64,000 nucleotides of DNA from Mycobacterium triplex (lineage in GTDB: Bacteria > Actinomycetota > Actinomycetes > Mycobacteriales > Mycobacteriaceae): NCBI RefSeq assembly GCF_000689255.1, contig NZ_HG964446.1, positions 4,868,152 through 4,932,151 on the forward strand. The letters run 5' to 3'. The notes under the pieces were generated by a model that was not told the DNA's origin, did not search any database, and worked only from the letters and a program-made list of their open reading frames with translations. The position numbers were made by a program, and so were the translations under genes. The first letter of the stretch is position 1, and the number at the start of each line of letters is the position of its first letter. Below, piece after piece: positions 17,516 to 25,895 of this stretch.

Positions 17516-18268
17516 GTGAACGCCCAGATGGCTTTTCAGCGGTTCTGTGCATTCAGCGGCATCATCTGCGTGCTGCTGTTCTTCGGCGGCTTCGTCGCCG
17601 CCGGATTCATACCGCCGCTGTCCCCGGGCATGTCCGCGACGCAAATCGCGGCGCACTACCAGGCTCACACCAGCGGCATCCGGCTGGGCGCGGGGCTGAT
17701 CTTCCTCAGCTCGATGTTCTACGTATGGTTCACCGCGGTGATATCCGGGCAGATGCGGCGGATCCCCGGGGTGCACCCCACCGTCGTCAACGCGTCGCTG
17801 GCCGCTGGGGCGTTCGCCGGCGTGACATTTTTGGTGCCAGCGCTGATGTTCGCGGTCACCGCGTTCCGTCCCGATCGTTCACCCGACGCGACCCTGCTGC
17901 TCAACGACATGAGCTGGATCCTGCTGGTGATGCCGTGGACGCCGTTCATGCCCCAGTACTTCTCCTTTGCCTTCGCGATCTTGTCCGATCCGAGGCCGCA
18001 GCCGTTGTTCCCGCGGTGGCTGGCGTATTTCAACATCTGGGTCGAGCTGATGTTCACGCCCGCGACCGTGCTGCCGTTCTTCAAATCCGGCCCGTTCGCC
18101 TGGAATGGACTGTTCGTTTTCTGGATGCCTGCGACGGTGTTTACCGCGCTATTCATTGTTAACACGGTCTGGCTCATCAAGGCCATCAACTCCGAAGAAC
18201 GCGAAACTCAGGCGGGCGCCGATGCCCCCGGCCACGAGTCGCTGACCCACGAAACCACGTCGACGTAG
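17516..18268 (+). CDS. Six-helix membrane protein (GPFAWNG family)
   Basis: A 250-residue member of the six-helix family. Diagnostic pieces are FIPPLSPGMSATQIAAHY after helix 1, HTSGIRLG, TAFRPDRSP, LFPRWLAYFNIW and FFKSGPFAWNGLFVFWMP. It is most similar to the protein at 7775 within this window. The GTG at 17516 is 2 bp after the stop of the kinase gene and follows GAGGGC; an ATG 12 bp later is the alternative. As last gene of the operon divergent from the TetR gene at 14424, it links the family directly to the double-palindrome operator. Function is unknown. Confidence 0.65.
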   Translation: MNAQMAFQRFCAFSGIICVLLFFGGFVAAGFIPPLSPGMSATQIAAHYQAHTSGIRLGAGLIFLSSMFYVWFTAVISGQMRRIPGVHPTVVNASLAAGAFAGVTFLVPALMFAVTAFRPDRSPDATLLLNDMSWILLVMPWTPFMPQYFSFAFAILSDPRPQPLFPRWLAYFNIWVELMFTPATVLPFFKSGPFAWNGLFVFWMPATVFTALFIVNTVWLIKAINSEERETQAGADAPGHESLTHETTST

Positions 18269-18287
18269 CACGCACCACGGGGTTGTG

Positions 18288-18304
18288 TGAGATTTGACGT
18301 CTCA
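18288..18304. promoter_or_regulatory. TGAG-N9-CTCA element upstream of 18363
   Basis: TGAG-ATTTGACGT-CTCA lies 58 bp before the small secreted protein. Its core shares GACGTCTCAA with a longer palindrome (21635-21655) upstream of the acyl-CoA dehydrogenase at 21588. It may be the same regulator's site or contain promoter sequence (TTGACG). Confidence 0.4.
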
Positions 18305-18362
18305 ATATACTGGCCCGATCTCCTGGAGAAGGTCGGCCTGAGACGACGGGGAGGAAGGCGTC

Positions 18363-18641
18363 ATGCCCACCTTGCGGAAGGTCGGGATCGTTGTGTTGGC
18401 CAGCGTGCTGACCGGTCTGTATCTCGCGGTTCCCGCCGGTGCGGATCCCGGCTACGACCCCTGTCGCTCGATGTTCAACCCGATCTGTCGCATGGTCCCC
18501 ATGGTGCCCGACCTCGACCACGACATTGATCTGACCCAAGATCCCAATGGGCTGGCCGACGGGCAAAGCGCCTTCACACAATCCGACACCAGGCAGGGCG
18601 GGCCCGGTGGGCAACCCAGTGTCAGCCCAAGCGGCGGTTAG
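18363..18641 (+). CDS. Small secreted protein
   Basis: A 92-residue protein. The N-terminus is a clear signal peptide: a basic start, a hydrophobic core (VGIVVLASVLTGLYLAV) and a likely cleavage after PAGA at residue 27. The mature part of about 65 residues has two cysteines (near residues 33 and 40, CRSMFNPIC), which could pair after export. Its tail is rich in Gly, Pro, Ser and Gln. Mycobacteria encode many such short exported proteins of unknown role. It lies alone between the six-helix protein and a convergent crotonase gene. No function can be assigned. Confidence 0.65.
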   Translation: MPTLRKVGIVVLASVLTGLYLAVPAGADPGYDPCRSMFNPICRMVPMVPDLDHDIDLTQDPNGLADGQSAFTQSDTRQGGPGGQPSVSPSGG

Positions 18642-18648
18642 GGCCTCT

Positions 18649-19413
18649 CTACCTGCCTTGCCACTGTGGTTGGCGTTTCTCCGCGAAGGCCAACGCGCCT
18701 TCCTTAGCGTCGGCCGATTCCCTTACCCGTGACGTGATTTCACGTTGCCACTCAAACGCAGCGAGATCGGTCCAGTTGCTTTGATGCGCAAGGATCTTCT
18801 TCGTCGCCTTGACCGCCAGGGGCCCATTCGCGGCAATCTTGGCCGCGACTTCGCGCGCCGTTGCCAACGCTTGACCCGGCTCGGTGAGCACGGCGACGAG
18901 TCCGTGTCGCTCGGCGTCTTGGGCAGTGATCGGTTCGCCCGTCAATGCGGTCAGCATGGCCAGTGAGTAGGGCAACGCCTTCGGGAGTCGCAGCAGCCCG
19001 CCCGCCGCGGCGACCAGCCCTCGCTTGACTTCGGGCAGACCGAATTTGGCGGCGGTGCTGGCCACCACGATGTCCGCGGTCAGAGCCAGCTCGCAGCCAC
19101 CAGCGAGGGCCCAGCCCTCCACCGCCGCGATCAAGGGCTTCGTCGGAGGACTTTCGGTAAGCCCGGCAAAGCCGCGTCCCGGGATCGATGGTGATTCGCC
19201 CCTCAGGAAGGCCTTGAGATCCATTCCGGCGCAGAATGTTCCATCGGCACCGGTCAGAATGGCCGCCGTGAGATCGTCGCGTGCTTCCAAGTCGTCGATC
19301 GCCGCGGCGATCCCGGTGGCGACAGAACTGTCGATCGCGTTTTTGGCCTGCGGACGGTTGATCGTGATGACCATGACTCGATCCGCCGTATCCACCAGAA
19401 CGGTGTCAGTCAT
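18649..19413 (-). CDS. Enoyl-CoA hydratase/isomerase (crotonase)
   Basis: A 254-residue crotonase, the normal length. The oxyanion-hole segments are AGMDL (after DGTFC) and EGWALAGGCELALTADI. The LPEVKRGLVAAAGG segment carries the second catalytic glutamate region and the C-terminal helices end in FAEKRQPQW. It would hydrate or isomerise an enoyl-CoA. The start ATG at 19413 is followed at 37 bp upstream by the stop of an acyl-CoA dehydrogenase gene, and the three genes 21588-18649 look like one operon: two dehydrogenase subunits, then the hydratase, i.e. successive beta-oxidation steps. The exact substrate is unknown. Confidence 0.85.
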   Translation of the reverse strand: MTDTVLVDTADRVMVITINRPQAKNAIDSSVATGIAAAIDDLEARDDLTAAILTGADGTFCAGMDLKAFLRGESPSIPGRGFAGLTESPPTKPLIAAVEGWALAGGCELALTADIVVASTAAKFGLPEVKRGLVAAAGGLLRLPKALPYSLAMLTALTGEPITAQDAERHGLVAVLTEPGQALATAREVAAKIAANGPLAVKATKKILAHQSNWTDLAAFEWQREITSRVRESADAKEGALAFAEKRQPQWQGR

Positions 19414-19450
19414 TGCTTGCCTCCTGAAGTTTCGCCGGCACCGAAGCCGG

Positions 19451-20443
19451 TTAAGCCGAGATGCCTTCCCACAGCTCAATTTCGCCTTCGTCTCGCACCC
19501 GTGCCCCGAGCCGGCGGCAGTAGGCGAATTCCGACTGATCGGCGTCCCGCAATGCCCACAGCTTGCTGGTGTAACGATGCAAGCCGTACTCCGCGGTGAT
19601 GCCGACCGCTCCGTGCAGTTGGTGCGAGGTCCGTGCCACCAGGGTGGCGGCGGTGGCCGCGGCGATGCGAGCCGCCGACACCGCGCCGAACCGCTGCGGT
19701 TCGGGCGTGTGAGCATCCGCGCATGCCGAAGTTGCCCGGTCGAGCGCCGACTGGGCGAACCTGGTCCGCACCGCCATCTGCGCCAGCGCGGTCGACACGG
19801 CGGGGATCTTTACCAGCGGTGCACCGAACTGCTCGCGCTCTGTCACATACCTGCGGGTGAGTTCGTAAGCCCCCCAAGCGGTGCCGAGCAATGCGGCCGA
19901 GCGCGCAAGCGCCAGTCGGTCCATGACCCGCGCGGCGCCGGGTCCGCCCGATATGTTCGTGACCGAGGCGCCGGCAAGGTTTACCCGTGCCTCGGGCAAG
20001 CCGGCGATGTCGTGTCCGGGCTCGACGGTGACAGATTCACCCGCCAGCGGGACACTCACGACCGATGATTCCGTCACGATGACCAGCCCCGCGGCTCGGT
20101 CGGCGAATGGCACTTGAGTTAGGTTGGCGGTGACGGCTTTTGACGAGACCTCCAGCTCGGGAACTACGACGATCGTGTCGAAACCTTCTCCGTCGGTCAC
20201 GGAGTCAACGGCGAACGCAGTCGTCGACGCCTCGACGATCGGAGTGTTCAGTCCGGCGCGTGCTAGCTCCCGAACGACGACCACCAGGTCGGCCAGGCTC
20301 CCACCCGAACCGCCGTTGTCCTCGGGCATTCCAATTCCGGCGAGCCCCAGTTCGCAAACCTGGCCCCATACTGCGTCCGGGTCAGCGGCGTCCGTTGCGA
20401 GGTTGGCGACGAGGTCGGTCAGTTCGCGGGCGAATTCGCTCAT
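19451..20443 (-). CDS. Acyl-CoA dehydrogenase, second subunit type
   Basis: A 330-residue, short acyl-CoA dehydrogenase-like protein. The C-terminal helical domain is well preserved (RRYVTEREQFGAPLVKIPAV, HQLHGAVGITAEYGLHRYTSKLWALRD), but the N-terminal half is abbreviated. In mycobacteria such short FadE proteins usually pair with a full-length one to make an alpha2-beta2 enzyme that desaturates the side chain or ring acyl-CoA of steroids and related compounds. Its ATG at 20443 overlaps the stop of the second FadE gene by 4 bp (ATGA), consistent with a heteromer. I cannot read the catalytic base with certainty. Confidence 0.8.
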   Translation of the reverse strand: MSEFARELTDLVANLATDAADPDAVWGQVCELGLAGIGMPEDNGGSGGSLADLVVVVRELARAGLNTPIVEASTTAFAVDSVTDGEGFDTIVVVPELEVSSKAVTANLTQVPFADRAAGLVIVTESSVVSVPLAGESVTVEPGHDIAGLPEARVNLAGASVTNISGGPGAARVMDRLALARSAALLGTAWGAYELTRRYVTEREQFGAPLVKIPAVSTALAQMAVRTRFAQSALDRATSACADAHTPEPQRFGAVSAARIAAATAATLVARTSHQLHGAVGITAEYGLHRYTSKLWALRDADQSEFAYCRRLGARVRDEGEIELWEGISA

Positions 20444-21588
20444 GGCCTGATCTCGCTTTTGGTCACGATGGAAAGCAGGACATCTGAGGCGCCGCCGCGA
20501 AGCGTGAACCCGGGTGACGCCAGCAGCGCTTCCGCCAAGGGGTCGGTGCGTGAGTTCGGCAACCCCACCCGTCGGGCGAATTCGATGACGTCGTTCTCGA
20601 ACTCGGTGCCGAGATACTTCAAACTCGCCGCCTCCACGACAGGCGCGCCTCCCGCATCCATCGCGTTGGCGATCTCCCAGCATTGTCGCCGCAGCGTGGC
20701 CAGGCGCGCGACCAGTGCGCCCAGCTCCACGTCGTGCTGATCGTCACTGCTATCCCGCAGATGACTGATGACTTCGGCCAAAAGCGGGTAGGTGCTCAAC
20801 ACTCGTTCGGGGCCACCGCGTTCGAACGACAGCTGCTCGATCACCTGACGCCAGCCGTTTCCCTCGGTCCCGAGCAGACGATGCTGCGGGACAAAGACGT
20901 CGGTAAAGGTGACCTCGTTGAAGTGGTGCTCGCCCGACATGTCCACGATCGGCGAAACGTCGATCCCGGTAGCGGACATGTCCACGACGAATTCCGACAG
21001 GCCTTCGTGCTTCTTGCCGGATGAATCCGTGCGAGCCAACAGATAGGCGTGAGTGGCCCGATGGGCAACACTGGTCCATATCTTGCGGCCGGTGACCGAC
21101 CAGCCGCCGTCAACCTTCTTCGCGGTCGTACGCACTGCGGCCAGATCCGAGCCGGCCTCCGGCTCACTCATGCCTAGGCAGAAGATGTAGTCAGCGCGGA
21201 TGATGCCCGGCAGCAATTCCTTTTGCAGCTCAGGGGTGCCGTGGCGCAAGATCGCCGGACCGATCTGACGGTCGGCGATCCAGTGGGCCGCGACCGGCGC
21301 TCCGGCACGAAGCAGCTCCTCGGTGACCACAAGTCGTGAGCGAGCGTCGAGTCCGCCGCCACCGAATTCCACCGGCCAGGTGATACCGATCAGCCCACGC
21401 GCGGCAAGCTCGCGGGAGAACTCCAGATCGTAGGAGCGCAGCCAGCAGTCGCTGCGCGGCGTGTAGCGCCCCGCCGCCAGCCACGAAGCGGTCAGCTCAC
21501 GCACCTGTTGACGCAGCGCCGCGAGCCGCTGCGTGGCATCGCCGTCGGCTCGCAGGTCATGTTCCGCCATAGAGGCAGTGTCCGTCAT
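20440..21588 (-). CDS. Acyl-CoA dehydrogenase
   Basis: A 382-residue FadE. It shows the N-terminal helical domain, the flavin-contact stretch FCLGMSEPEAGSDLAAVRTTAKKVDGGW, the middle barrel with VTGRKIWTSVAHRATHAYLLART, and the C-terminal four-helix bundle ending near LGTEFENDVIEFARRVG. It is co-translated with the short FadE at 19451 and is likely its partner. ATG 21588 is chosen; ATG 21570 is possible. A palindrome TTTGAG-N9-CTCAAA lies 46 bp upstream. The role is alpha,beta-desaturation of an acyl-CoA; the substrate is unknown. Confidence 0.85.
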   Translation of the reverse strand: MTDTASMAEHDLRADGDATQRLAALRQQVRELTASWLAAGRYTPRSDCWLRSYDLEFSRELAARGLIGITWPVEFGGGGLDARSRLVVTEELLRAGAPVAAHWIADRQIGPAILRHGTPELQKELLPGIIRADYIFCLGMSEPEAGSDLAAVRTTAKKVDGGWSVTGRKIWTSVAHRATHAYLLARTDSSGKKHEGLSEFVVDMSATGIDVSPIVDMSGEHHFNEVTFTDVFVPQHRLLGTEGNGWRQVIEQLSFERGGPERVLSTYPLLAEVISHLRDSSDDQHDVELGALVARLATLRRQCWEIANAMDAGGAPVVEAASLKYLGTEFENDVIEFARRVGLPNSRTDPLAEALLASPGFTLRGGASDVLLSIVTKSEIRP

Positions 21589-21634
21589 GCCCGCGGGCCC
21601 GTTTCCGAGTGGCGCACGGAGACCACGATAACAT

Positions 21635-21655
21635 TTTGAGTTTGGACGTCTCAAA
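21635..21655. promoter_or_regulatory. TTTGAG-N9-CTCAAA palindrome
   Basis: Six-base arms TTTGAG and CTCAAA flank TTTGGACGT. It lies 46 bp upstream of the acyl-CoA dehydrogenase operon (21588) on the minus strand and 126 bp upstream of the SDR gene at 21782. It is related to the element at 18288-18304 through the shared GACGTCTCAA core. Confidence 0.45.
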
Positions 21656-21781
21656 TCAGTTCCGGGGAGCACGCGCCCCGAGCATGGCGGAAAACTAAAG
21701 CCACTAGGCTGGGGGCGGGCGTCGTCGGCAACCGGCGGCGACGTTCGGAGCGCTTCGAGCGAATTGGAGACCGTGCCCATC

Positions 21782-22567
21782 ATGAACCCACCCAACAGGT
21801 TTCCACTGCCCCACGACTCGACGGACCTCAGTGGTCAAGTTGCGCTGGTGACGGGCGCCTCCGCCGGACTCGGCCGTCGCTTCGCCACGGTGCTCGCCGC
21901 CGCCGGTGCGGCTGTCGTGGTGGCCGGTCGCCGGCTCGATCGCTTGGCGCAGGTCGCCGCCGAGATCGGCGGGCGCGGCCAGCGCTGCGCACCGCTGGAG
22001 ATGGACGTGTCGAAACCCGCCGGACTAAGCGAGGCAGTGGACCGCGCCGAGCAGGCGTTCGGAACCATAACGACTCTGGTCAACAATGCCGCGATTCCAG
22101 ATGCTCAACGGGCACATCGCATGTCGCTGGAGTTGATCGACGCGGTCATCGATACGAACCTGCGCGGACCGTTCGTACTCACGTGCGAGGTAGCCCGGCG
22201 GCTCATCGCTGCGGGGTTGCCGGGCCGGATCATCAACCTCTCCTCAATGGGGGCCTATCACTACCAGGGCGACGGGGCCGCTCTGTACTCGATAACCAAA
22301 GCGGCCGTCAGCCGGATGACCGAAGCGCTGGCGGTCGAGTGGGTCCGCTATGGCATCAACGTCAACGCGATCGCGCCGGGTGCATTCATGACCGAGATGA
22401 TGGAGGGCCGGATCGCGCGCGTCGGCGACTTCACAGACGACCTGCCCCGCAAGCGGATCGGCGACCCGGCTCAACTCGACAGCACGCTGCTCTACCTCGC
22501 GGCACCGGCGTCAGAATTCGTCACCGGAACCATCGTGAAGGTCGACGACGGGCAATTCCCCCGCTGA
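21782..22567 (+). CDS. Short-chain dehydrogenase/reductase
   Basis: A 261-residue classical SDR. The NAD(P)-binding motif is TGASAGLG; NNAA follows at strand 4; catalytic Ser lies in INLSSMGAY and Tyr/Lys in YSITKAA. The residue pattern AGRRLDRL after strand 2 suggests NADP preference. The ATG at 21782 is used; a GTG three codons earlier and GGAG about 12 bp upstream leave some doubt. It runs opposite to the FadE operon and is followed 60 bp later by the crotonase at 22628. It is an alcohol/ketone oxidoreductase of unknown substrate. Confidence 0.85.
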   Translation: MNPPNRFPLPHDSTDLSGQVALVTGASAGLGRRFATVLAAAGAAVVVAGRRLDRLAQVAAEIGGRGQRCAPLEMDVSKPAGLSEAVDRAEQAFGTITTLVNNAAIPDAQRAHRMSLELIDAVIDTNLRGPFVLTCEVARRLIAAGLPGRIINLSSMGAYHYQGDGAALYSITKAAVSRMTEALAVEWVRYGINVNAIAPGAFMTEMMEGRIARVGDFTDDLPRKRIGDPAQLDSTLLYLAAPASEFVTGTIVKVDDGQFPR

Positions 22568-22579
22568 GGCCGCCGGTTA

Positions 22580-22596
22580 TACAAACAGTGCTTGAT
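22580..22596. promoter_or_regulatory. ACCAAAC-type operator, site a
   Basis: TACAAACAGTGCTTGAT, whose reverse complement differs from the consensus ACCAAACANTGTTTGGT at four positions. It ends 31 bp before the crotonase start at 22628. One of nine such elements between 22.5 and 38.1 kb. Confidence 0.55.
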
Positions 22597-22627
22597 TAAC
22601 CGCGGTCGACGTCAGTACGCTCCGCAC

Positions 22628-23413
22628 ATGACCATCCGGCACGGCGATCTTCGGCTCGAGCGCGACGGTGACGTGGTCGAGATCGTGTGGGCGGCGCCGG
22701 GGCTCAACCTGTTCACCCCCGAGGTGGCCGACGCGTACGACGCTGCGCTAGACGATCTTTCGGATGACGTGCGAGCGCTGATCGTGCGCGCGGAAGGCAA
22801 GGTCTTCTGCGCGGGGGTACAGGCACAGCAGTTCACCATCATGGACGCCGCTGCCGGCACCGAGTTCAGCCGACGCCTGCTGGGCCTGGTCCAGCGGATC
22901 GAGCGCCTCCCGGTGCCCACGGTCGCGGTGGTGCACGGATTGAATCTCACCATCGGCCTCGAATTGACGCTGGCCTGCGACTTCATCTGGGCGGCTTCGA
23001 AAGCCAGCATGGGCCTCGTCGAAGCCCGGGTGGGCATCACCCCCGCCGCCGGAGGCACCCAAAGACTCGTCGCGCGCGCCGGGGTGGCACACGCCACCGA
23101 AATGGTGATCACCGGGCGAACCTACGAAGCGCCGCTGCTGCATGACTGGGGGGTCGTGGACAAGGTCCTCCCGGAATCCGAATTGTTGGCGGCGGCGCGC
23201 GCATTCGCGGCCGAACTCGCGGCGGGGCCAACCGTGGCCACCGGGATCGCCAAGCAGATCATCACACTCGCCCGAGATCGTGGCGTCGCCGCCGCCGACG
23301 CGGCGACCCCAGACCTGGCGGGACCGGTGCTGAGCAGCGAGGACGCGGCCATCGGCGTCGAGACGCTGCTGGCACATGGACCGTCCGCTAAGCCCGCTTT
23401 CCGCGGCCGTTAG
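22628..23413 (+). CDS. Enoyl-CoA hydratase/isomerase family protein
   Basis: A 261-residue crotonase. Oxyanion-hole regions are GKVFCAGVQAQQF and HGLNLTIGLELTLACDF, followed by GLVEARVGITPAAGGTQRL, the usual third segment. The sequence after the first oxyanion site (VQAQQFTIMD in place of the common AD-x-K) is unusual, so the reaction may be an isomerisation or C-C cleavage and not simple hydration. It is under operator site a. Its 3' end overlaps the convergent TetR gene by 26 bp. Confidence 0.8.
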   Translation: MTIRHGDLRLERDGDVVEIVWAAPGLNLFTPEVADAYDAALDDLSDDVRALIVRAEGKVFCAGVQAQQFTIMDAAAGTEFSRRLLGLVQRIERLPVPTVAVVHGLNLTIGLELTLACDFIWAASKASMGLVEARVGITPAAGGTQRLVARAGVAHATEMVITGRTYEAPLLHDWGVVDKVLPESELLAAARAFAAELAAGPTVATGIAKQIITLARDRGVAAADAATPDLAGPVLSSEDAAIGVETLLAHGPSAKPAFRGR

Positions 23414-24059
23414 CAGGTCCGCGGCCGGCCGGCAGCCACCGCGCCTGGCGCACTTTGATCGCGGCATCGATCGCATCGAGGATGCTCGACGTCACGAGGT
23501 CGAAGATCTCCTCCGAGGACAGACCGCTCTCCGACATCGCCTTGGCCAGCGCGGGATATTTGTCGGAGTCGATGTCGTGCTGATCCTCGGGCGAATAGCC
23601 TTGCGTGTCATGCAAAGCGCTGCCGATGGCGAACAGCTCCAGCGCATCGAGCAACGGCATGACCGCCGCGCTCGGCACCCCCTCCGCCATCAACCGTTCC
23701 GCCGAGGTGTCCAGCATGCGCACGCCCATCCCCAGCGATCGCTTGGACACGATCAGGGGCACCAGTCCTGGATGCTCGAGCAACGCGTTGCGCAAATTGC
23801 GCGCGTTCTGAGACAGCCAGTGCCGCCAATTGTCTTCCGACGCTTCGGGGGTGCGGACTTTGCTAAGCGCCAATTCCGCTGCCCCAACTAGGATTTCATC
23901 CTTATTTTCGAAGTGATGGTAGAGCGACGCGCCGTTGACTCCCAGCGCGTCGGCCAGTCGACGGATGCTCAAACTCGCCAGGCCGTCTTCGTCGATGATG
24001 GTGAGCGCCGTTTCAAGCACCTTGCGCCGCGAGATCAACGCAACCTTGGGCCGTACCAT
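23388..24059 (-). CDS. TetR family regulator, candidate for the ACCAAAC regulon
   Basis: A 223-residue regulator. The helix-turn-helix is at about residues 10-55 (SRRKVLETALTIIDEDG, SIRRLADALGVNGASLYHHFENKDEIL), with SLYHHF in the recognition position, as in TetR proteins with a TetR_C-type ligand domain. ATG 24059 follows GGAAGG at 8 bp; a GTG 9 bp upstream is less likely. An ACCAAAC half-site lies 36 bp upstream of the start. It is the only TetR gene inside the 22.5-38 kb zone in which nine promoters carry that element, so it is the most likely regulator of the whole set. The inducer is presumably a CoA ester or acid of the pathway. Confidence 0.85.
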   Translation of the reverse strand: MVRPKVALISRRKVLETALTIIDEDGLASLSIRRLADALGVNGASLYHHFENKDEILVGAAELALSKVRTPEASEDNWRHWLSQNARNLRNALLEHPGLVPLIVSKRSLGMGVRMLDTSAERLMAEGVPSAAVMPLLDALELFAIGSALHDTQGYSPEDQHDIDSDKYPALAKAMSESGLSSEEIFDLVTSSILDAIDAAIKVRQARWLPAGRGPANGRGKRA

Positions 24060-24095
24060 GCCGTTCACCTTCCAGGAATGTGTGCCCCCAGGTTA

Positions 24096-24112
24096 ACCAA
24101 ACACCGCCCCAC
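24096..24112. promoter_or_regulatory. ACCAAAC half-site, site b
   Basis: TTAACCAAACACC contains one exact ACCAAAC half; the other half is not recognisable. It lies 36 bp upstream of the TetR start at 24059, the position seen at the other members of the set, and may serve weaker autoregulation. Confidence 0.4.
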
Positions 24113-24127
24113 CCGGCGGGGCGACAC

Positions 24128-25684
24128 TCATTGCGCCGACACGGTCGGGGTCAGCGAACCGTATCGCTTCTTCAAGTCGGCCTTGGGCAGCTTGCCGGTC
24201 ACGTTGCGCTCGAACGGCTCCACCGCCATGAACTCGGCCGGCACCTTGTACCTGGCCAGGCGCTCGCGACAATGCCCGGCGAGTGCGTCGCGGTCGAGCT
24301 CGGCCCCCGGATTGAGCACGATCAACGCCCGGCCGACCTCACCCCAGCGCTCGTCGACGATCGGGATGACGGCCGCATCGGCAACATCGGGATGCTCGTG
24401 GAGCACTCGCTCGACCTCGGCCGGGTAGACGTTCTCCCCACCCGACTTGTACATGTCCTTGAAGCGGTCGACCATCGTCAAGAAACCGTCTTCGTCACGC
24501 TTGACCGCATCGCCGGTGCGGAACCAGTCCCCGGCGAAGGAGGCGTCGTCATCCCGATTGCGGCGCCAGTATCCGACCGTCACTGCCGGCCCATTGGCCC
24601 ACAGCTCTCCTGCCTCGCCGACCCCGACATCCCGGCCGTCCGGGCCAACAATGCGAATGTTGGTGTACTGCACGGGATCACCGCACGAACCGAATTTCGT
24701 GAGCGTGTCCGATGTCCTCACCACGCTGACGATGGGCCCCATCTCGGTGGCACCGTACCCGGGGCTCAACGGCCAGCCGCGGTCGTAGAACGCCTTGGTG
24801 ACCTCGTAGTTCAAGAACCCGCCGCCGACCTGGCCGTGGGTCAGATGGCCGAAATCGGCGTCGGCGAACGCCGGAACCCCCGCCATCACCTGGTACATCA
24901 CCGGCGCTCCGGAGAAATGGGTGAATCCCTGTGCGGGATCGGAAAGCAACCTCACCACCTCCGCCGGGTCGAAGGCGGGCACGATCGCCACCGTGCCGCC
25001 CAGCGCGAGGATCGGGTTGGTCATGCTGTTCAGGCCCGCAGCGTGAAAGAACGGCAGCACCGCGAGATATCGGCTGCGCGAAGTGAGTTCGTAAGGATCC
25101 AGCGAATTAAGCATCTGGTAGTGCAGCATCCGGTGCGTGCAGATCGCGGCCTTCGGACGTCCGGTGGTCCCCGACGTGTAGATCAGCTGGACCGGATCGG
25201 TGACCTCGACGGTGGGCCTGGCACTCCGACGCGACGCGCCTTCCGCCGCGGCGACGATGTCGTACCCGGCACCCTCTGCGTCGAACGAAGCCAGCCGTGG
25301 AACCCGCGCGGCTGCGCCGACTCGTGCCGCCACGTCACCCCAGGTCGCGTCGTGCACAAGCACGGCGGGTTCTGAATCGGCACAGCAGAACTCGAGCTCA
25401 GGTTGCGCGAGCCGAAAGTTCAGCGGAACCAAGATGGCCCCGATCCGCATGCACGCGAACTGCAAGATCAATATCCAGGGGTGATTGGCAGCCAGCACCG
25501 CGACCCGGTCGCCGCGGCCGACACCGAGGTCGTCGGTCAGCGCACCCGCCAACCCGGCAACCCGGTCCTCAAGCTCACGCCACGTGTGCACCTCACCGGA
25601 GCGGGCGTCCTCGATTGCCGGGCGATCCGGCCGGCGGTGGCAGTGATAGTCAACGACGTCGGTCGCATAGTGCTCAATGCTCAT
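24128..25684 (-). CDS. Acyl-CoA synthetase (FadD-type ANL ligase)
   Basis: A 518-residue adenylate-forming enzyme of normal FadD length. Motifs seen in order are the P-loop LIYTSGTTGRPKAA, the aromatic/adenine motif GYGATEMGP, the GDWFRTGDAV hinge-preceding segment, and the C-terminal YKSGGENVYPAEVE and GKLPKADLKKRYG with the catalytic lysine. It activates a carboxylic acid to its CoA thioester with ATP. The start ATG at 25684 is 55 bp from operator site c. It is the first activating enzyme of the putative catabolic set and is transcribed towards its TetR gene. Confidence 0.9.
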   Translation of the reverse strand: MSIEHYATDVVDYHCHRRPDRPAIEDARSGEVHTWRELEDRVAGLAGALTDDLGVGRGDRVAVLAANHPWILILQFACMRIGAILVPLNFRLAQPELEFCCADSEPAVLVHDATWGDVAARVGAAARVPRLASFDAEGAGYDIVAAAEGASRRSARPTVEVTDPVQLIYTSGTTGRPKAAICTHRMLHYQMLNSLDPYELTSRSRYLAVLPFFHAAGLNSMTNPILALGGTVAIVPAFDPAEVVRLLSDPAQGFTHFSGAPVMYQVMAGVPAFADADFGHLTHGQVGGGFLNYEVTKAFYDRGWPLSPGYGATEMGPIVSVVRTSDTLTKFGSCGDPVQYTNIRIVGPDGRDVGVGEAGELWANGPAVTVGYWRRNRDDDASFAGDWFRTGDAVKRDEDGFLTMVDRFKDMYKSGGENVYPAEVERVLHEHPDVADAAVIPIVDERWGEVGRALIVLNPGAELDRDALAGHCRERLARYKVPAEFMAVEPFERNVTGKLPKADLKKRYGSLTPTVSAQ

Positions 25685-25739
25685 CGCCGGTCCCTTCAAC
25701 GTTGCTGTGGCACATCGGCACTGCGGTGCGCTCATCATA

Positions 25740-25756
25740 ACCATATGATGTTTGGT
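25740..25756. promoter_or_regulatory. ACCAAAC-type operator, site c
   Basis: ACCATATGATGTTTGGT; the reverse complement ACCAAACATCATATGGT shows both halves. It lies 55 bp upstream of the FadD gene at 25684 on the minus strand. Confidence 0.55.
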
Positions 25757-25839
25757 TGAATATCCCCGACTCATCGCCGGGTGCCAATCGGATTACGGGG
25801 ACGGCCGACGCGCCACGAGCGGGCCGGCAACCTTGCTAT

Positions 25840-25856
25840 ACCAAACGTTGTTCGAT
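25840..25856. promoter_or_regulatory. ACCAAAC-type operator, site d
   Basis: ACCAAACGTTGTTCGAT, 39 bp before the P450 start at 25896. The second half GTTCGAT is a weaker version of GTTTGGT. Confidence 0.55.
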
Positions 25857-25895
25857 AAAGTGACCGTCGAAGTCACCCGGATCGGGAGCATCGCT

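Noticed and set aside
16440..17552. A 370-codon frame opposite the APH-like kinase
   Set aside because: Composition is typical of an antisense shadow, and the kinase motifs are on the plus strand.
24080..25375. A 431-codon plus-strand frame opposite the FadD gene
   Set aside because: No domain and biased composition; the minus strand shows all ANL ligase motifs.
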